From the NCBI GenBank assembly GCA_021234155.1, contig JAJEKV010000232.1, forward strand, positions 622,001 to 686,000: DNA of 64,000 nucleotides, read 5' to 3'. A model generated the notes under the pieces. The model was not told the DNA's origin. It did no database searches and saw only the letters and a list, made by a program, of their open reading frames with translations. The DNA is from Isoetes taiwanensis (taxonomy: Eukaryota; Streptophyta; Lycopodiopsida; Isoetales; Isoetaceae). Within the stretch, counting starts at the first letter, position 1. Each line of letters starts with the position of its first letter. Below, piece by piece: positions 43,701 to 57,420 of the stretch. The translations under genes and the position numbers were made by a program.

Positions 43701-46589
43701 ATGTTTCTACGTACAGGGTTGTGCACTGACCTTCAATCGATAAACTGTGATCCAAAACTGTCCCTCATTTCTTCCCTGCTTGTCCTAGAAACTAATCTTG
43801 GAACAGCTTCAAGTACTGTCATGATTTTATAAGCAAGACTGTTACTTGACATAGTTTCTGTGTAAGCCTACATGGCTTTATGTAAATGAGATTCATTTTA
43901 TTGTGATACCTGACATGGTTTCTATCTTTTCTATTAAGACTGTTTCGGCACGGACATTGAAGAGTCTTATGAAGTCAATAAGAAAAACGAACATGTCAAC
44001 TTATTCATCGTTATTATCACAAGGAGATGGTGAAATTCATAGTGAAGAAGAAGCAAAGGCTGCTGCTAAAAAGGTATTTTCTTCAAAAGAATTGAATGTT
44101 TAATCTCTGCTTGTGGCAGCAATGATAGGCATGCCAATATGATGCATTGCTTGTTAAGAACACCTGTGCAGGTCGTCATCGATAGTATAAAAGACTTTGT
44201 ATTTACATTGACAAGTGTACTATTGAATTCATAACTTCGCATCTCAAGCATGAGATGATAAGAGTTATGAGAAAAAGTGCACGCGCATAAGACAAATTTC
44301 CATACAGCCTAAAAAGAACATAAAAAAAGATCTCGTTTGTTTCATATTATTTCTGGCAACCGTAAAGTTTTTTCGACCAGCTCTATTTTAGGTTAATGTT
44401 AAGATTTCTGTGCACATAATTGGGGATGGAAGTGGCCTTAATGATTGATTGATTATCAAACCAGTTTAGACCCATAGGCGTCAAAACAGTTTACATTAGG
44501 CGATTAAATTACATAAGATATCTAAGTGAAGTGAAGATGTCACACGTAAAGAGCCAATATCAAATGTTCAGTTATAGACACAGCTTTACAAAAGTCCTTA
44601 GAAATGGTTCTCAAACATACATTCAGAAAGAAAACATTTTGATTTTTATTCAGATATGGCTATACGCTATAATGCAATCATTGCAGTTGAAAACAAGCTG
44701 CAAGCCTTCTGGGCACAGGCCTATTATGTATTTCTTATGCAAACTGTACAATAATGTTGCAAAAGTGAAGGCCTGTGGCATTTTAGTCACTACAGGGTCT
44801 ATAGCATGGATACAGGAACCTTCATTGATCTTCTTGTCATCATGTATATCGACTACTTGTTGTAACAAGTTTAGTAAATTCACAATTGAAGACTTCGTGA
44901 ATTAGGTCATAAGCCACTGAGGAACATTGGGAAGGCAATAACAGAAACCCCTACCTGGACTTGGAAATTGAATGATTTCGTGAATTAGCATATAAGCCAG
45001 TGGGGACACTGGGAAGGCAATAACAGAAACGCCCGTTGGAATGTGGAAACATACCTGTTTTTGCTTTTAGATTTGTAATCCAGCTGTCAATGATTCTTTA
45101 TGCAGATTTTCTATAACGTTGCAAGGCCAGGACAAAAATATTTGACACTTGAAGATTTCTTCTGTTTCCTACCTGAGGATGAAGCAACCAGAGCTTTCGC
45201 TCTCTTTGAGATAACAGAGCAGGGGACTGTCACAAAGAAGGCACTTGCCAAGTGGGTAGTGGGTGTATATAAAGAAAGAAGAGCACTGGCTTTGACTCTA
45301 AATGACAACAAAACTGTGGTTGCGAAACTACATAAAGTGTTGGATGTGGTAAGTTTTAGGTTTCATGTGCATGCAGTTGTGTGTTTGCAAGCCGTAATTG
45401 TTTATGCAAATGATGCAGATATAACTTTCTTTTTGTTTATACTAGGTTCTTGCTATACTTCTTGCCATTGTTTGCCTCTTGATCATGGGAGTTGAGACAT
45501 CCAAGTTGCTTGTGTTTTTTTTCATCTATTTTTGTCCCTTGTGTATTTATCTTTGGGAATTCCGGCTAAAACAACATTTGAGGGCCATTTTTTTCTTTTG
45601 TCATGCACCCTTTCGATGTTGGAGATCGGGTTTCTATAGATGGTGCAATGATGCTAGTGGAGGTACTAATCTTTTTAAATTCTTGAATTTACATGCTTGT
45701 ATTGATATTTTTTCTGAATACTTTTCAGGAGATGAATGTGTTGAATACGGTATTCCTTGGGTATGTTACTCTATTCACTCATTGTTATTTTTATTTACTA
45801 ATAATTGCATCTTGTTTGTAAATTTTCTCTGTTCGAGTATTAAAAGTCTAAACAAGAAAACCAGGTGCTCCCATTCTGAAGACCTTATGATCTAATTGCG
45901 GGTTGGCATGGAATCTGTTAATCCTGATCTATTTTTGTTATTGTTATATATTCGTATTATTTTTGTGCTCTATGAGAAAAATGAGTAAGAATTTTTTTAA
46001 TATTTTATGGTATGGCTATTACAGTGGTACAAATGAAAAGGTGTATTTTCCAAACAGTGTACTTGCAACTAAATCAATCACAAATTATCATCGAAGTCCT
46101 GACCAGTGGGATGGCATTGATTTCCAAATACATATGCACACTCCATTAGAGAAGCTTGGGTCATTAAAAGACAGAATTCACAAATATATTGAATCTCAAC
46201 CACAATTTTGGTATCCAGATTTTGCTCTCGTATGTAAAGACATTGAAGATTCTACTAGAATGAAAATGGGCCTGTATTTCCAACATCATCTTACTTACCA
46301 GGTTTGCGTCCTATAGAATAGTAATCACCTAAAGGATAAAACAAATAACAAGCAAGCGAGTGAAAAACGACGATATTATTTAGCTTTTACCAATTCTTAT
46401 TTTTCTTTTTATAAACCCATTTAGGATGCTGGAGAGAGGTTTAAAAGACGCAGCAACATGCTTTTAAATATGAAGCAACAACTAGAGGACCTTGATATTG
46501 GATTCCACCTTCCGAAGCAAGAAATCCTTGTTACTGGTTTACCTGTAATGGACATAGCTCGTCCATTTTCCGCAACCAAAATGTTGTAA
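40724..46589 (+). CDS. MSL: MscS-like mechanosensitive channel (MSL10 class), nine coding exons
   Basis: Plasma-membrane class MSL channels open under membrane tension and pass anions. Coding exons: 40724-41827, 41911-42084, 42206-42580, 43939-44073, 45106-45348, 45446-45662, 45729-45760 (32-nt micro-exon), 46025-46301 and 46425-46589; all have GT-AG borders. The predicted length is about 906 aa. The N-terminus is long, acidic and Ser/Pro-rich, with a near-repeat ESLIDEPAEYEQ / ESLIDEPVEYEQ. TM1 is WLSLLLLAALLICS and TM2 is LALVTFSGQLISGW. TM3-4 are in exons 2-3, followed by TYFDRIQDCLFSQYVLETLS. A cytosolic loop follows (exons 4-5), then TM5-6 and the MscS core MHPFDVGDRVSIDGAMMLVE, NEKVYFPNSVLATKSITNYHRSPD split over exons 6-8, and a short tail. 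Exon 6 is 217 nt where the phases require 216. Its frame shifts at a T8 run (45495-45502), at CCGGCT (45562-45567) and at CTTTTG (45595-45600). As written it stops early; as a family member it is otherwise complete. Confidence 0.93.
42581..43938 (+). other. MSL intron 3 (1.36 kb)
   Basis: A long intron with a short coding-like relic at about 43403-43830, open on both strands without a recognisable motif. It is probably an old insertion. Nothing else can be named. Confidence 0.5.
44891..45050. repeat. Tandem duplication, period about 83 bp, in MSL intron 4
   Basis: GACTTCGTGAATTAGGTCATAAGCC at 44891 recurs with changes at 44974. Both copies continue with CTGGGAAGGCAATAACAGAAAC or a close form. 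Confidence 0.8.
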
Positions 46590-47710
46590 AATGGTTGGTA
46601 CTCTTTTTAACAAGTGTGGCTTTTGTTCAATGTTATTTCATGGCGTTGAGCCTATTAATTATATGATTTGACTTCCTTTTTGGTATAGGTTATATTGAAG
46701 ATTATGATCATTAAAATAAAAATTGGTTCTGTTTTACGTTTGGTCGCTATTACTCACACATATGTCACTTCCACATGAATGATACATTGCACCAAGTTGT
46801 GTGCATAATTAGAACACATATCTTCTTGTTGTTTGTACATGTTTGTTGGATGCATCATCACAAGCTCTTTTGAAGAACTTCTTAATGCTAGTTGCCGAAG
46901 TTTAAATCCACTATAACTTCATAAGGAATTACAAAAACTATGCAGTAGAGAAGGATACAATTGAATTGGATTGGAAACACATATCGACCCGTCTGCCTAT
47001 GAGACCACCTTGTCCATACAGTCAAGATTTCAAGAATGTTAGAGTTTTTCTTCCTCACGTCTCCTCTCGGTTCAATCAATTCAAATTAGTTCTATTGTAG
47101 TCATTAGTCTTTAGCTTGTTTGTTCGATTAAGTACCATATTCATTTTTGTAAATCGAGGCTTCCCATCACTTTCCCATTAGCTGTTCGACCTCAAATTTT
47201 TCGGGTCACAAGGCGGTCAATTTGCACAAAGAGTTGCCTTGTTCTTATTGAACCGAGATCCGATCATTATTTTCTTGGCATGAACGAGGAGGAATTTTAG
47301 CACAATAGCACAAAAGACAAAAGTACATCATAGAAATCTATAAGAGGACAAACGAGGTCTTGACTTTTAGTGTCCATAAATGGAGTGATAATACTTTTGT
47401 TTCATGTCTCAAACTTGAGCTCCACCAGATGAGGTGTTCATTGAAACACTGAAGCTCTATGCCCGACCCAAGAAATCCTTGAGATTTTGGCCCCAATTGG
47501 AAACCACACTAAGAAGAAGAAGAAATATTCCTATTTGTACGAAGAAGCAATTCACATCATGCCACATTGACAACATCCGATTAGACATATAATGCACACA
47601 CCATACCAATGTTTGCAAAGAAGACTAGGCAATTTTTACATCACACCGATCCAATTGGACATATGACGCATATACCACACCCACAATGCTTTGACACCAA
47701 CTTTGCTTTG
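46590..47710. other. Downstream flank of MSL, no gene
   Basis: AT-rich sequence probably including the MSL 3' UTR in its first few hundred bases. No reading frame with a recognisable domain is present. Confidence 0.5.
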
Positions 47711-47791
47711 TTGGGTCCCCTCTCTGCAATTATATGTGTACTCTTTTTGGGATATTGAATAAGAGTTTGTTGTCCTTCAAAAAAAAAAAAG
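47690..47791 (+). mobile_element. 3' end of a LINE fragment with A tail
   Basis: The sequence ends TTGTCCTTC then a run of 12 A bases at 47780-47791. The last words match the 3' end of the LINE at 23191-24640 (GTCCTTC then A tail). Its 5' extent cannot be traced. Confidence 0.5.
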
Positions 47792-48021
47792 GGTGTCTTT
47801 CGCAAGAGGAGGGTTGCCCTCCATGGCCGGAGGGTGAAGTGGTTTAAATACTAGAATGAATGACAATGTCCTAATGAAAGACTAAGTAACTTAGAACCAC
47901 ACTAGAATAAATGACAATGTCCACAATTGCCATGCCTTTACCAACATACGATATACCTGGTCAATAACGAAAAGATCATTATCGATCTTGGCAATGATAA
48001 ATCCAAGGTTAAACTGGCCAA

Positions 48022-48252
48022 TCACCCGCAGAAAGTGCAAATATTGAAATTTAAAATGTTCAATATGCTACACTTTGCAATTTTGATCAGTTCAAGCTTC
48101 GTCAATATGAGGAGATGGAGATAGCATTCAACATAAATAGAGCCAGAAATAACCTCCATTCTCTTGAAATCAGCTTTGTTGAAAGACTTTTCCAGCTCAC
48201 TTGTGGCAGCAGCCAATGCTCTCTTTTTCTGTTCCCTCTTTAGGAACCTCAT
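48022..48252 (-). pseudogene. Possible short gene fragment, unknown
   Basis: A 76-codon frame starting MRFLKREQKKRALAAATSELEKSFNKADFKRMEV, charged and helical, then losing protein character. It may be one exon of a relic. I do not recognise it. 47792-48021 and 48253-53750 are AT-rich with no supportable gene. At 49080-49330 there is a patch rich in GATTCTT/AATCTT words. Confidence 0.2.
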
Positions 48253-51200
48253 CCAAGGTAATTGAAGCCACTATAAAGGATCTACTGGCCTTTCTTTACA
48301 ACTAAAGTCCCATTATTTGAGCGAGGTCATGCTTCCCAATCGCATCTATCGGACCCATAAGCACAAGGCCCAACATATTGTTTCTTCACATTGCAGCTTG
48401 TTTGAAATTAGAGCTTCGGGTTTGCCTTGCCGCCAATTCAGGTTGAAACATCCACGATCTAGAATGCGGTGGACCGCCGGTTACGTGAGAACAATAGGTT
48501 TGGAATACCGCCAGGATATGCCACAAACCCACATAAGCGAGGGTTTGCCCTAGGGGCAACCCAAAAACTTAAGAGGTTTCATGTACAAATCGTAAATCAT
48601 CCAAATCCAATATATAGAATTGCCCATTTAAGAAATTGAATTGAACACTTGAATGGGGAAATTGAATTGAACACTGAATGGGCAATTCTTTTAAAAACAA
48701 AACACCCAACACATTTCTAAGAACAAAAATGCATACACCCTAATCATATTGACATATTTTGACATGCAAGCCATAGTCACACAAAAAAAAATAGTCACAG
48801 AGACAGTTGATTCCATATTTTAACATAAAATGTCATTCGAATATTTTAGGTATTAAATCAACTACACTTTATGACCAATTGTACATGAGCCTTTGACCGA
48901 TGGATAGACCATAAGCCTAAATAACATTTTGTTTTCGCATTGAACGTATGAGCCACTTTCAAGGACAAAAGAATGATGTCTTGACCCAATTGTAAATGAT
49001 GACCTAGCATGAACCATATAGTGTATAGTCCAACATGATACTGCAAGAATCGATCATTGGATAATATCATATGACATGCACCCCTTATATTCTTTGAGGT
49101 TCTTGGAGGTTCTAGTAGGATTCCTTTATATTATTCAAGATTCACAAAGATTCTAAGGAATAAAGATAGGCTTAGATTCTATTGCACTAGGTGAGTTTTG
49201 CAAGGAATCTGGGGATTCTTTAAGTAAAAGCTTTTATAAAATCTAAGGAACATTGGGTCAATATCTTGAGGAATCTTGATGAATCTTAGAAAATCGTGAG
49301 AGAATCGTAGATAGATCACCAAGAAAGTAGCTCGACACATTTTGGACAGATTTTGGATTTCTTTACGTAAGTAAGAAGACACCGGCAAGAAATAATTGTT
49401 TTGCAGAGATAAGGAAAGCACAACGGACTTTAGCTGCAAAACAATGCCCAAACCCTAACCTAATATCCAGACATTTCTACCAGTTGTCTATCGATTGAGC
49501 AAAATGCACCCCCATTTTAGGGACTGCGGATGTCATTGCCCAACACCAACACCATGCCCGGCAAATTGGATCTTCAAACATCCTACTTTGTGAATGTAAA
49601 GCTGTGGTTTTGACCAATACCACTTCCAAACATTGGGTAACTATTCACCCCCTAATTGGGAAGAAACCCGTAAGTCACTACATGAGACCTTCTCGCAATG
49701 ATCCTTGCATTTCCCCAAAGGGAGATCGAACTTGTGACAAAGATTTTGGACCGTAAGTTTTCCAATTGACCAATCAATGAATTGCCATGCATATTTTGCC
49801 CCCCCAAACATACTTTAACAATTGGTTGGATTTATGTCCAACACACCTTATCAGATTCTTGATGCTCATCCATCAAAAATCATACTCTAGAAGATCATCT
49901 TCCTACATGCAGCTCTCTTATTAGAAAAATCCTGGAGGTCCATCAAACATATCTTGCCTTTGTTTAACAAAGATTTCAGAGGTATTTTGTTGGTTATGTG
50001 ATTAGTTCTGCCTCATTGTGCATTGATAGGGGCAATAGGCATAGGAGGCCAAGAGCGTAAACCTCGTGGTCCATCCATCATGGCAAATGATATTAACCCG
50101 CTGCTCCATTTGCCTAACACTACTCTCTTCTAGATGACCTATATCCTTACCTCCAGTGCATCACCCTGAGTTGGATTAGACAAGTATGTTGTTTATTTTG
50201 TCCCGTACATTCGCTACAAGGATGCTTTCAAAACATATATAAAGCATTCATTTTTGATTCTATTCTTCAATATTCTTTTGATGCTCCATTGCATGCGGCC
50301 AAATGTCAAAAAATTTTTCTGGGGAACATTTTTGCATTTTTTGCATTTTTGTATTTATTGAGGAGGAGCTACCACACATGACTCCCTTTCCTCAATCAAC
50401 CATCCATCCATCAAGTAGCACGCTCTCTTGATATGTAACATTCATATTGAGGGTTTTGAATTAGGGGTTGAATATTCTCTTGATAATGTTTCATATTGTT
50501 GGCACGCTTGTTGGCACGCGCTATATTGATATATAGCATTTTCTCAAGACGTTTCTCTTGATATGTAGTTTTTTCTTGATTGCTGAAGCAATCATTGAGA
50601 TCCCCTAGATCTAACCAAAGACATCTAACTTAAATTTCGATTGTATCTAGTAGGATACTCCGTACATTAAATTTATTTTGATTGACAACGAAAGGGATCC
50701 CATTTATTCGCGGTGGTGAATGGTGTTATAAAATGCCAATTCTGGCAATCATTCTGCACGCCATTCTAGCACTCAAACCTGTGAATTTTTGATGGCATTC
50801 TAAAACTGTAATTGATGGGTTCCCTCCAACACTGCCTGATCAAAGCGTAAGCTCTCGAGCTCCTTTTTGATGGGGATGAGGATATTCATCAGCCACCATC
50901 CAAGCGATAAAAATGGATGAATTAGAGGTACTTATGGCCCTCTTGCAAACTGAATGGTGATCCAAGCCGCTTGGCTTTGAATTGGAAGGAGGAATAGCCT
51001 AAGTAGTTATAATCTTGTGTGTGGGATGAATTGCCGCTATATGCGACAAATAGTGATCTCAATGATGGTGTCTTTGAACTTCTGGATATGCCTCGCCCTC
51101 GATGGACAAATTTAGGGAGTAAGCCCGCCTTTGTATCCGAGAATCTTTTCTAGAGGTGACATGAGCTACTTCGCGAGAATTGCCTTTGTTTTGTCACCTT

Positions 51201-53754
51201 GGAGAGAATGGGGAGTGTGGACACCGCCATGATTGCATCAAAAATTACCTAAAAGTCGGGTCGCCAGGAGTAATCCTTGCATAACCTCTAATGTGAATCC
51301 TATATGATCCTGCCTTTGCTAGCGTTTCATAAGTATGCAGGATCGTGTGAATGCAAATACGTTGTTTTTAAAATGTGTTTTGTTCTCGGAGATCACTTAC
51401 CGCTACATATAATATGTACCCCATCAGATCTATCTAATAAATAAATGTTTTCATTTATTAACTGAGGTTCCGTCTTTGCACTGGTCTCTTTCTAACTTCA
51501 TAGCTTTGCACTCTAGAAATCAGACCAACTCTTTCTGCACCAGATAAATATGTCTTCACAAATATACCTTCACCTCGTGATAATATGTAATTTCTCCTTG
51601 AAACTTCTTCCTTCGCCTCAATTCAGAAACCAATATTTATTAATGTTGAAGGTGGAAAATGATGCTAAAGCTTAACTAATGAAAGTTCCTGTAAACCATA
51701 CCAAAGTTAGGCCAAATAATTGATAGGCAAATTCACACAAAAATTTTAGCTGCAATTGCGCATGGTGCTCAAAACAAAAGCAGCCATGCCATCACCATTG
51801 AGCGAATGTTCGGCGACAAAGAGTAATCAGAAATGTAAATCCGAAATCTCGCAATCGCGGAGAGAAATCGCGAAGGGTTGTTTTTAGGCTTTCCACCTCG
51901 CCGCTATCACTTTGTCCCCGTCTTATTAGAAATAAGCTTGGACATTAATCTCGGCCCCACCATCTTCAATCCCAACGAAGTCTCTCCAGAGAAAAGTATC
52001 GTACCAAGATAGATTCTAAACTCCAGATGTACCGTTGTGAACTCAGCATTTACACAAATAGTGGACCGCCTTCTCATGCAAATATCATGGTTTCTTGAAA
52101 TGGATCTTTGAGCTTAGACATTTGGGAGTTAAGTTAGCAAGCTAAAAAGGAGTATTCTTAGGGCTGGACATTTGTCAGCTTCATCAAAGCCTCATCAAAA
52201 TAATGCATATCAAAGGCTCAATTTGGGTGCGTAATTGGATCAATGAAGAATTGAGGCGCACAAACGCACGCGTGATGCATTCCGTAAAGCGTCCGTGTTT
52301 TAAATTTTTTCGCGCCTAATGGGTTCATTGTGGGCAAAAATTTGTCGCGAGATCAACTCCTCGCAGTGAGGATGTCAACCTCCATTCCGGGTTCCGTAGG
52401 GCCGCGGCTATTCAAATAATAGAATTCTATTTGGAACGTAAAAGGCCCAGATATCCAAAACCTTGCCAAGATCTATTAATGCCTACCTTCCTATATGCAA
52501 TTAATGTGAATATTCATATGCAAAATATTTATGAATCATTGTATATGCAATTAATAGACAAGATTCCATAAAACAATGGATACTCCCATGTATATAAAAT
52601 GGAGAGGTTTAGGTATGATTTACCGTTATATTCACCAGGTGAAGTCTTCTAACGGGCTCTTTCCATTGTTCTTGTTATGTAGAAGGTATATACAAAACCC
52701 AAAGACGCGTGAAAATTCTATGGTGGTTCCACTTATTCCACTTCCCCTGTTGTATGTTTAGCCGATACTTATGCTATGTGTGTAGTTTCAACTATATTAC
52801 ATTTCCTATTTTTGTGCATTTAAGTGTTTATGTTGCATATTTGTTTTATCCTACTTCATAATCCAATTCGTTGTATGTTTAGCAATATATGCTAATGTAT
52901 AGTTTTCGACTAGCATCTACTATTTTCCTCTATTTTTTTGTGCTGGAGATGTTGGATACCTTGCATAATATATGTCATAATGTCCATCGATTTTGGATGG
53001 GCATGCCATTCAGGAGGCCATCGTTATGATGACATCTAAAAAACAAAAATTTCTATACATATCAATTAAAGTGCATGGAGATCAATTGTACCATCGCCGA
53101 ATGGATTTGATTGAGGGTCCTCGAAACTCTCTTTGAGACCTTGGTTGTGTGCTTCGCCTCCTAACTCCTTTCTCAAAAATTAGAAACAGTGGAAACAAAA
53201 TACCCATCGGGTGTCCTACCTTACCTTCTCGTAAGTATATGGGTTGTGATTCTATCGCATCTCTCGGGTATTTTGAAGGTGAATACCGATTTGGTCGATG
53301 GTAGGATTGAAATTGGGGATATTGTTAATCCTTCCATCTATAGTTAGTGCTTTTTTTTGCTTTGATCATCAATTGCACGCCTACATGAATAAGTACTTCA
53401 TTTTATAGCCAATCGGTTGATCACAAAGCAAAGCTTGGATCATCGTGGATGTACTTTTGCTAACTTCGGATAAAGCCTTACATTAATTCTATTAGGTACT
53501 TCAATCCATAGTCAATGGTTGATCACCTTCATTCATCATGGTGTACCATTTTCCACTTCAATAGAAGCTTAACAAAGGTTAAATCTAGTGCAAGTCCCCT
53601 TGCATTGTAGAATGGTGTAGCCGATTGATGAAAAGGTCTTGTATTGAGTTATCATTTCCCATGAATGGACCCGGAAAAGGTGGATCGCAACATAGGTGTT
53701 GAAACATGGTCCATTGCTCCAACTCTCTCGCCTCTTTATTGATGAACTAGAATC

Positions 53755-55080
53755 ATGGCTAAAGCGGGAAGGAGGAAGGAGTTAAATTGCGGGATATGTT
53801 ATCTGACTCCCCGCTATATGCTGACGATGTTATTCATTTATCTAAAACAAAGCAATCAGGTTTGCGATAACAATTCAAAGATGTCGAATGCGCAATGCAT
53901 CCACGAGCATGCATGTAAACAAAGGAAAACCAAAGTGATGGTTAGAAGAGAAAATTTAGATATGATGTATGAAGGAGAGACTTTGGAACAAGCCGTACAT
54001 ACAAGAAGTAGGGATTGAGGTGACAGATGGATAAAAATGGAATGTAGGGTAGAAAGAAGAATGTAGTAGGTGGCATCTTGGGCACTTTATTATATAAGCA
54101 TATGCAGGGAATAACCATGTGGACAAGTGGAGTTTGAGGAAGCTGATGTTTAAAAACATTGGTGCAACCATTTTGCTCTATAGGTGCCAAGTGGGGGGGC
54201 ACGGCCTATCAAAGAAATGTGGGACAAGGTTGAGAATGTTCAAAAATGATTTTTCTCAAAGAATGGTGGGGTCAAAGCCCAAACACCATGTGCAATGCTT
54301 TAGCGGAAGTTGGCTTCCTTCTCTTGAAGGAGAATCACTTTATTTAACCCTTTCTTTATTGGAAGTGAGGAAATTAAATGATACTAGAATAACATCTCAG
54401 AGGTAGTAGAATCTCGGTTACAAGAGCATTCCGGGATGGTATCAAACAAGTTTGTGAGTGGGCAAGCAATTGGGGGATTGACATTCATGATATGCGTAAT
54501 CAAACGGAATTGATGCTGAGTACATGATAACATGCCTATAGACGTGGGGAAAAATCAGAGTGAAAATGGACTTCTACAAGCGTGAGATCAATCAATGTTG
54601 GTATATCTTTGAAACGGGGGTATTTAAATGCAAGCCTTAGCACCGAAAAGAGAAATTTGATATCGGAAGCAAGACTTAGTAGCCATAAGTTGGAAATTGA
54701 AGTGGGTCGCTTTCATGATATTCGGAGACAACATCTGTTCTTGTTGTAGAAGAGCTCTTGTGGAAGGCGAACAACATGCTTTCTTAGAATGCGTGGAGTT
54801 CTCTTATTTCTTGGGACCAACATGGAATTATGGTATCTAGTATACATGATCTCCTAAACTTAGATCTTTGTAGTTCTTTACGGTATCTAGATGATTGGTG
54901 GAAACTGCGGAAGGAGTTATTGGAGCTGAATGAGTTGGTAGATAACTTCGAGGCCAATGGCCTTGTTTGATGTATCTATATTTTTATATAGCTTTGTATG
55001 TAACATGGCCGCCTATGGACCTGAGGGTCTAACCCGGCGAGAGAATAATACATTTACAATACATTTATTAAATCTAGTGT
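53755..55080 (+). mobile_element. Non-LTR retrotransposon fragment with YADD reverse transcriptase
   Basis: YADDVIHLSKTKQS is read at 53817-53858, the catalytic box of reverse transcriptase. In the next frame CKQRKTKVMV...KNLDMMYEGETL follows, the thumb-side stretch common in non-LTR elements. At 54119-54406 is a region ending VGSKPKHHVQCFSGSWLPSLEGESLYLTLSLLEVRKLNDTR. At about 54736-54795 is CSCCRRALVEGEQHAFLEC, a C-x2-C..H-x4-C zinc motif like the RT C-terminal finger. Frame changes and stops separate the parts. It differs from the L1-type copies at 21-24 kb. The 5' half is missing. Confidence 0.75.
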
Positions 55081-56184
55081 TTGTCTCTTGCATTGTAGTG
55101 AATGGTTTTGAAGAATGTGTGTTATGTTGTAGCATATGGAGATTCCAGACGAGAGAAATAATGGAATTACAATAGGAAGTGTTGAGGAAGATGGTGCTTG
55201 CTCAAATAAATCGACAAGCAAGAGACGTGATAAAGCAAAAAAGAAATCCGAAAAGAAGGCTTAAATCATATTGCATTAAGCCTAGCATCATTATAGATTT
55301 GCGCGCCGCCAACCATTTCAAAAATATTGCAATTGCAACTGGACAACTTTTCTAATGAGTTGACCAAGATGTCTAAAGAGACAATGAATCTCTCAATAAA
55401 CATTAAGAAAGCGTGTGCACAACTCACCCTTTTGCATCGAAGTTTTAGAGATCCTTGAATGCGAGGGGAAGATTTTGTAAGAGCTATGCATCTTGGGAGA
55501 GATGTAGGAACCTTGACATCATAAATATGCTATGTGTGGCGGCGATTATAAATATATGTTATGGCTATGGCTATTATTAAACATAGCCTTGAGATCGTGA
55601 ATATGCTATGTGTATTTCGGTCATAAACATGTTATGGCTATTATTAAGCATATTGTAACTATTATTCATATTGATACATATATTTTGGCTACTTGATGTC
55701 ATTATGTATAAAGCTAATTGGTCTATATAATTGGATGTTTGGTTGTATATATTGAGAAATGATCTCGACATGATGCTTTTTTTCAAAGCAGGGTTTCAGA
55801 ATCTTTTGACTTAGTAACATAACTTATTGAAGGGAAAAGGCTGATGTGAAGGGAAACAAATAGAGGTGGGTTTCTCTCTAGTTTGTGTTGTCGATTAATT
55901 ATTTTCATGGAGTACTACGTTGGGTAATGCCACTAAGATGCCTCGAAGAGGCTGGTTATCGAATTTGAGTGAGCGAGATGGGAGGCTTATCTACGAGGAT
56001 AAGTTTAGAGTAGGAGATGACGTTACATGTCCATGGACTAAGAAAGGGGAGAGAGTACGAGAAAAGAGCAGGAGAAACGTTATAGACAAGCGGCGTTGTT
56101 TGAGGGAATTAGAGGAGAGGAGGTCTAGCTATATATTCGAGCCAGTAGAGGCGGTAGTAGTGAACACTCCAGGGTCTTGTCCCG
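55081..56184 (+). other. Decayed coding-like fragments, unknown
   Basis: At 55300-55460 the + strand reads ANHFKNIAIATGQLF..NELTKMSKETMNLS in joined frames. This could be the C-terminus of a Harbinger-type Myb-like protein, but it is too short to decide. At 55920-56195 is a 91-codon frame rich in Arg/Glu (REKSRRNVIDKRRCLRELEERR) without a known motif. No intact gene. Confidence 0.25.
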
Positions 56185-56455
56185 CCTCCACTTAATGGAT
56201 CCGGTGGGTGGCCTCCTCTAGCCAAACACACGTTGAAGAAGGTCATCCACTGGATCCAACTTGATGGCCTCGCTCTAGCCAAACACACGCGTGGAAAGGG
56301 ACCATGGTAGCGGCAGACGCATTTTTCGTCTCGCGGCAGCAGTGAATCCAATCGGGTGGCCTCATCTAGCCAAACACTCATTGAAGAAGACCACCCGCGA
56401 GTGGATCCAATGATGGCCACCGTCCTGTAGCCAAACACACGCCGCGGAACATTTA
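56185..56455. repeat. Minisatellite with TAGCCAAACAC core
   Basis: Four copies of GTGGCCTC..TAGCCAAACAC(A)CG near 56218, 56275, 56367 and 56428, each linked to GGATCCAA and GAAGAAG..CC words. The minus-strand open frame at 56558-56109 is a by-product of the array. 56456-57420 shows no gene. Confidence 0.7.
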
Positions 56456-57420
56456 ACCATGATGTGCGGCCAGTGTAACCCTTCATCTCATTGGCAAGCT
56501 TAAGCTTAAAAATGAAAAATGAACAGCCATATGTGAAATTATTATTCGATGTGCACATGGGCTAAAGAATGTACATATTGTCATATCCCATTGTTAAATG
56601 TTGAGCATGATGGGTTTTGTTGCAAAGAGGGAAATGGCTATACCACCAGGCCTCAAGCACTACATGATCTCTATAATATGCAAGCATTTTGTGGGCTATC
56701 AAAAACCTAACGCAACTATTACGCCCCGGTGTGCTTGGAGTAAGTGGCGGCCAAGAAACTTGGCATTTCCTTCGCCGGGTTACTATTACGGGCCTAACAT
56801 ACCATCGCTGCGCCCCTACCAATCCGACACCCAATGAACGGGTATATCTATGACGAATCAAAAACGGCCACGCTGGCAAACACCAACACATTCCATTTGA
56901 GTGGGTGGCAATTGTTGGGGATCAAACAAATAAACCCATATATTAGGAACCTCTCGAACTATGGGAAGCATGGGCTTACAAGGGCATATATTTAATTAAG
57001 GAGAGCAGTTGCAAACAAGGAGATTGCAGCCATAGTGGATGTGAACAGTAACACATAGAAAACATGCCAGTAAGTTGGCTTTTTGGTAGAAGGGGCGAAG
57101 GAGAGCCAACATTTATGAGCATTCTTGATCCTATGTATGAACCATTACAAGACCCCCATATTTCCCCACGGCACCACAGGTTGGGGTCTTAGAAATGAAC
57201 ATGGCCTTACTCAATTACAATGGTACGAGGTCTAGATTGCTCCACCTAAGACTGCTTTTTGTACAGCTAGGTCGCTTTGTGTGGAGAATACTTGGTTGAC
57301 ATGTATTCAAGAGTTGAAGATGCTCGACTAAATTATTTTAGAACATCGCCTTGGTAACAAGAGTGCAATACGATGAGGACTACTGGAACGAGAGAATGAT
57401 GATGATCAACGGACGTTATT

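Noticed and set aside
43473-43832. 119-codon + frame inside MSL intron 3
   Set aside because: It has no recognisable domain, and the opposite strand is also open. Splice sites on both sides exclude it from the channel mRNA.
56109-56558. 149-codon minus-strand frame
   Set aside because: It follows the TAGCCAAACAC minisatellite and has no domain.
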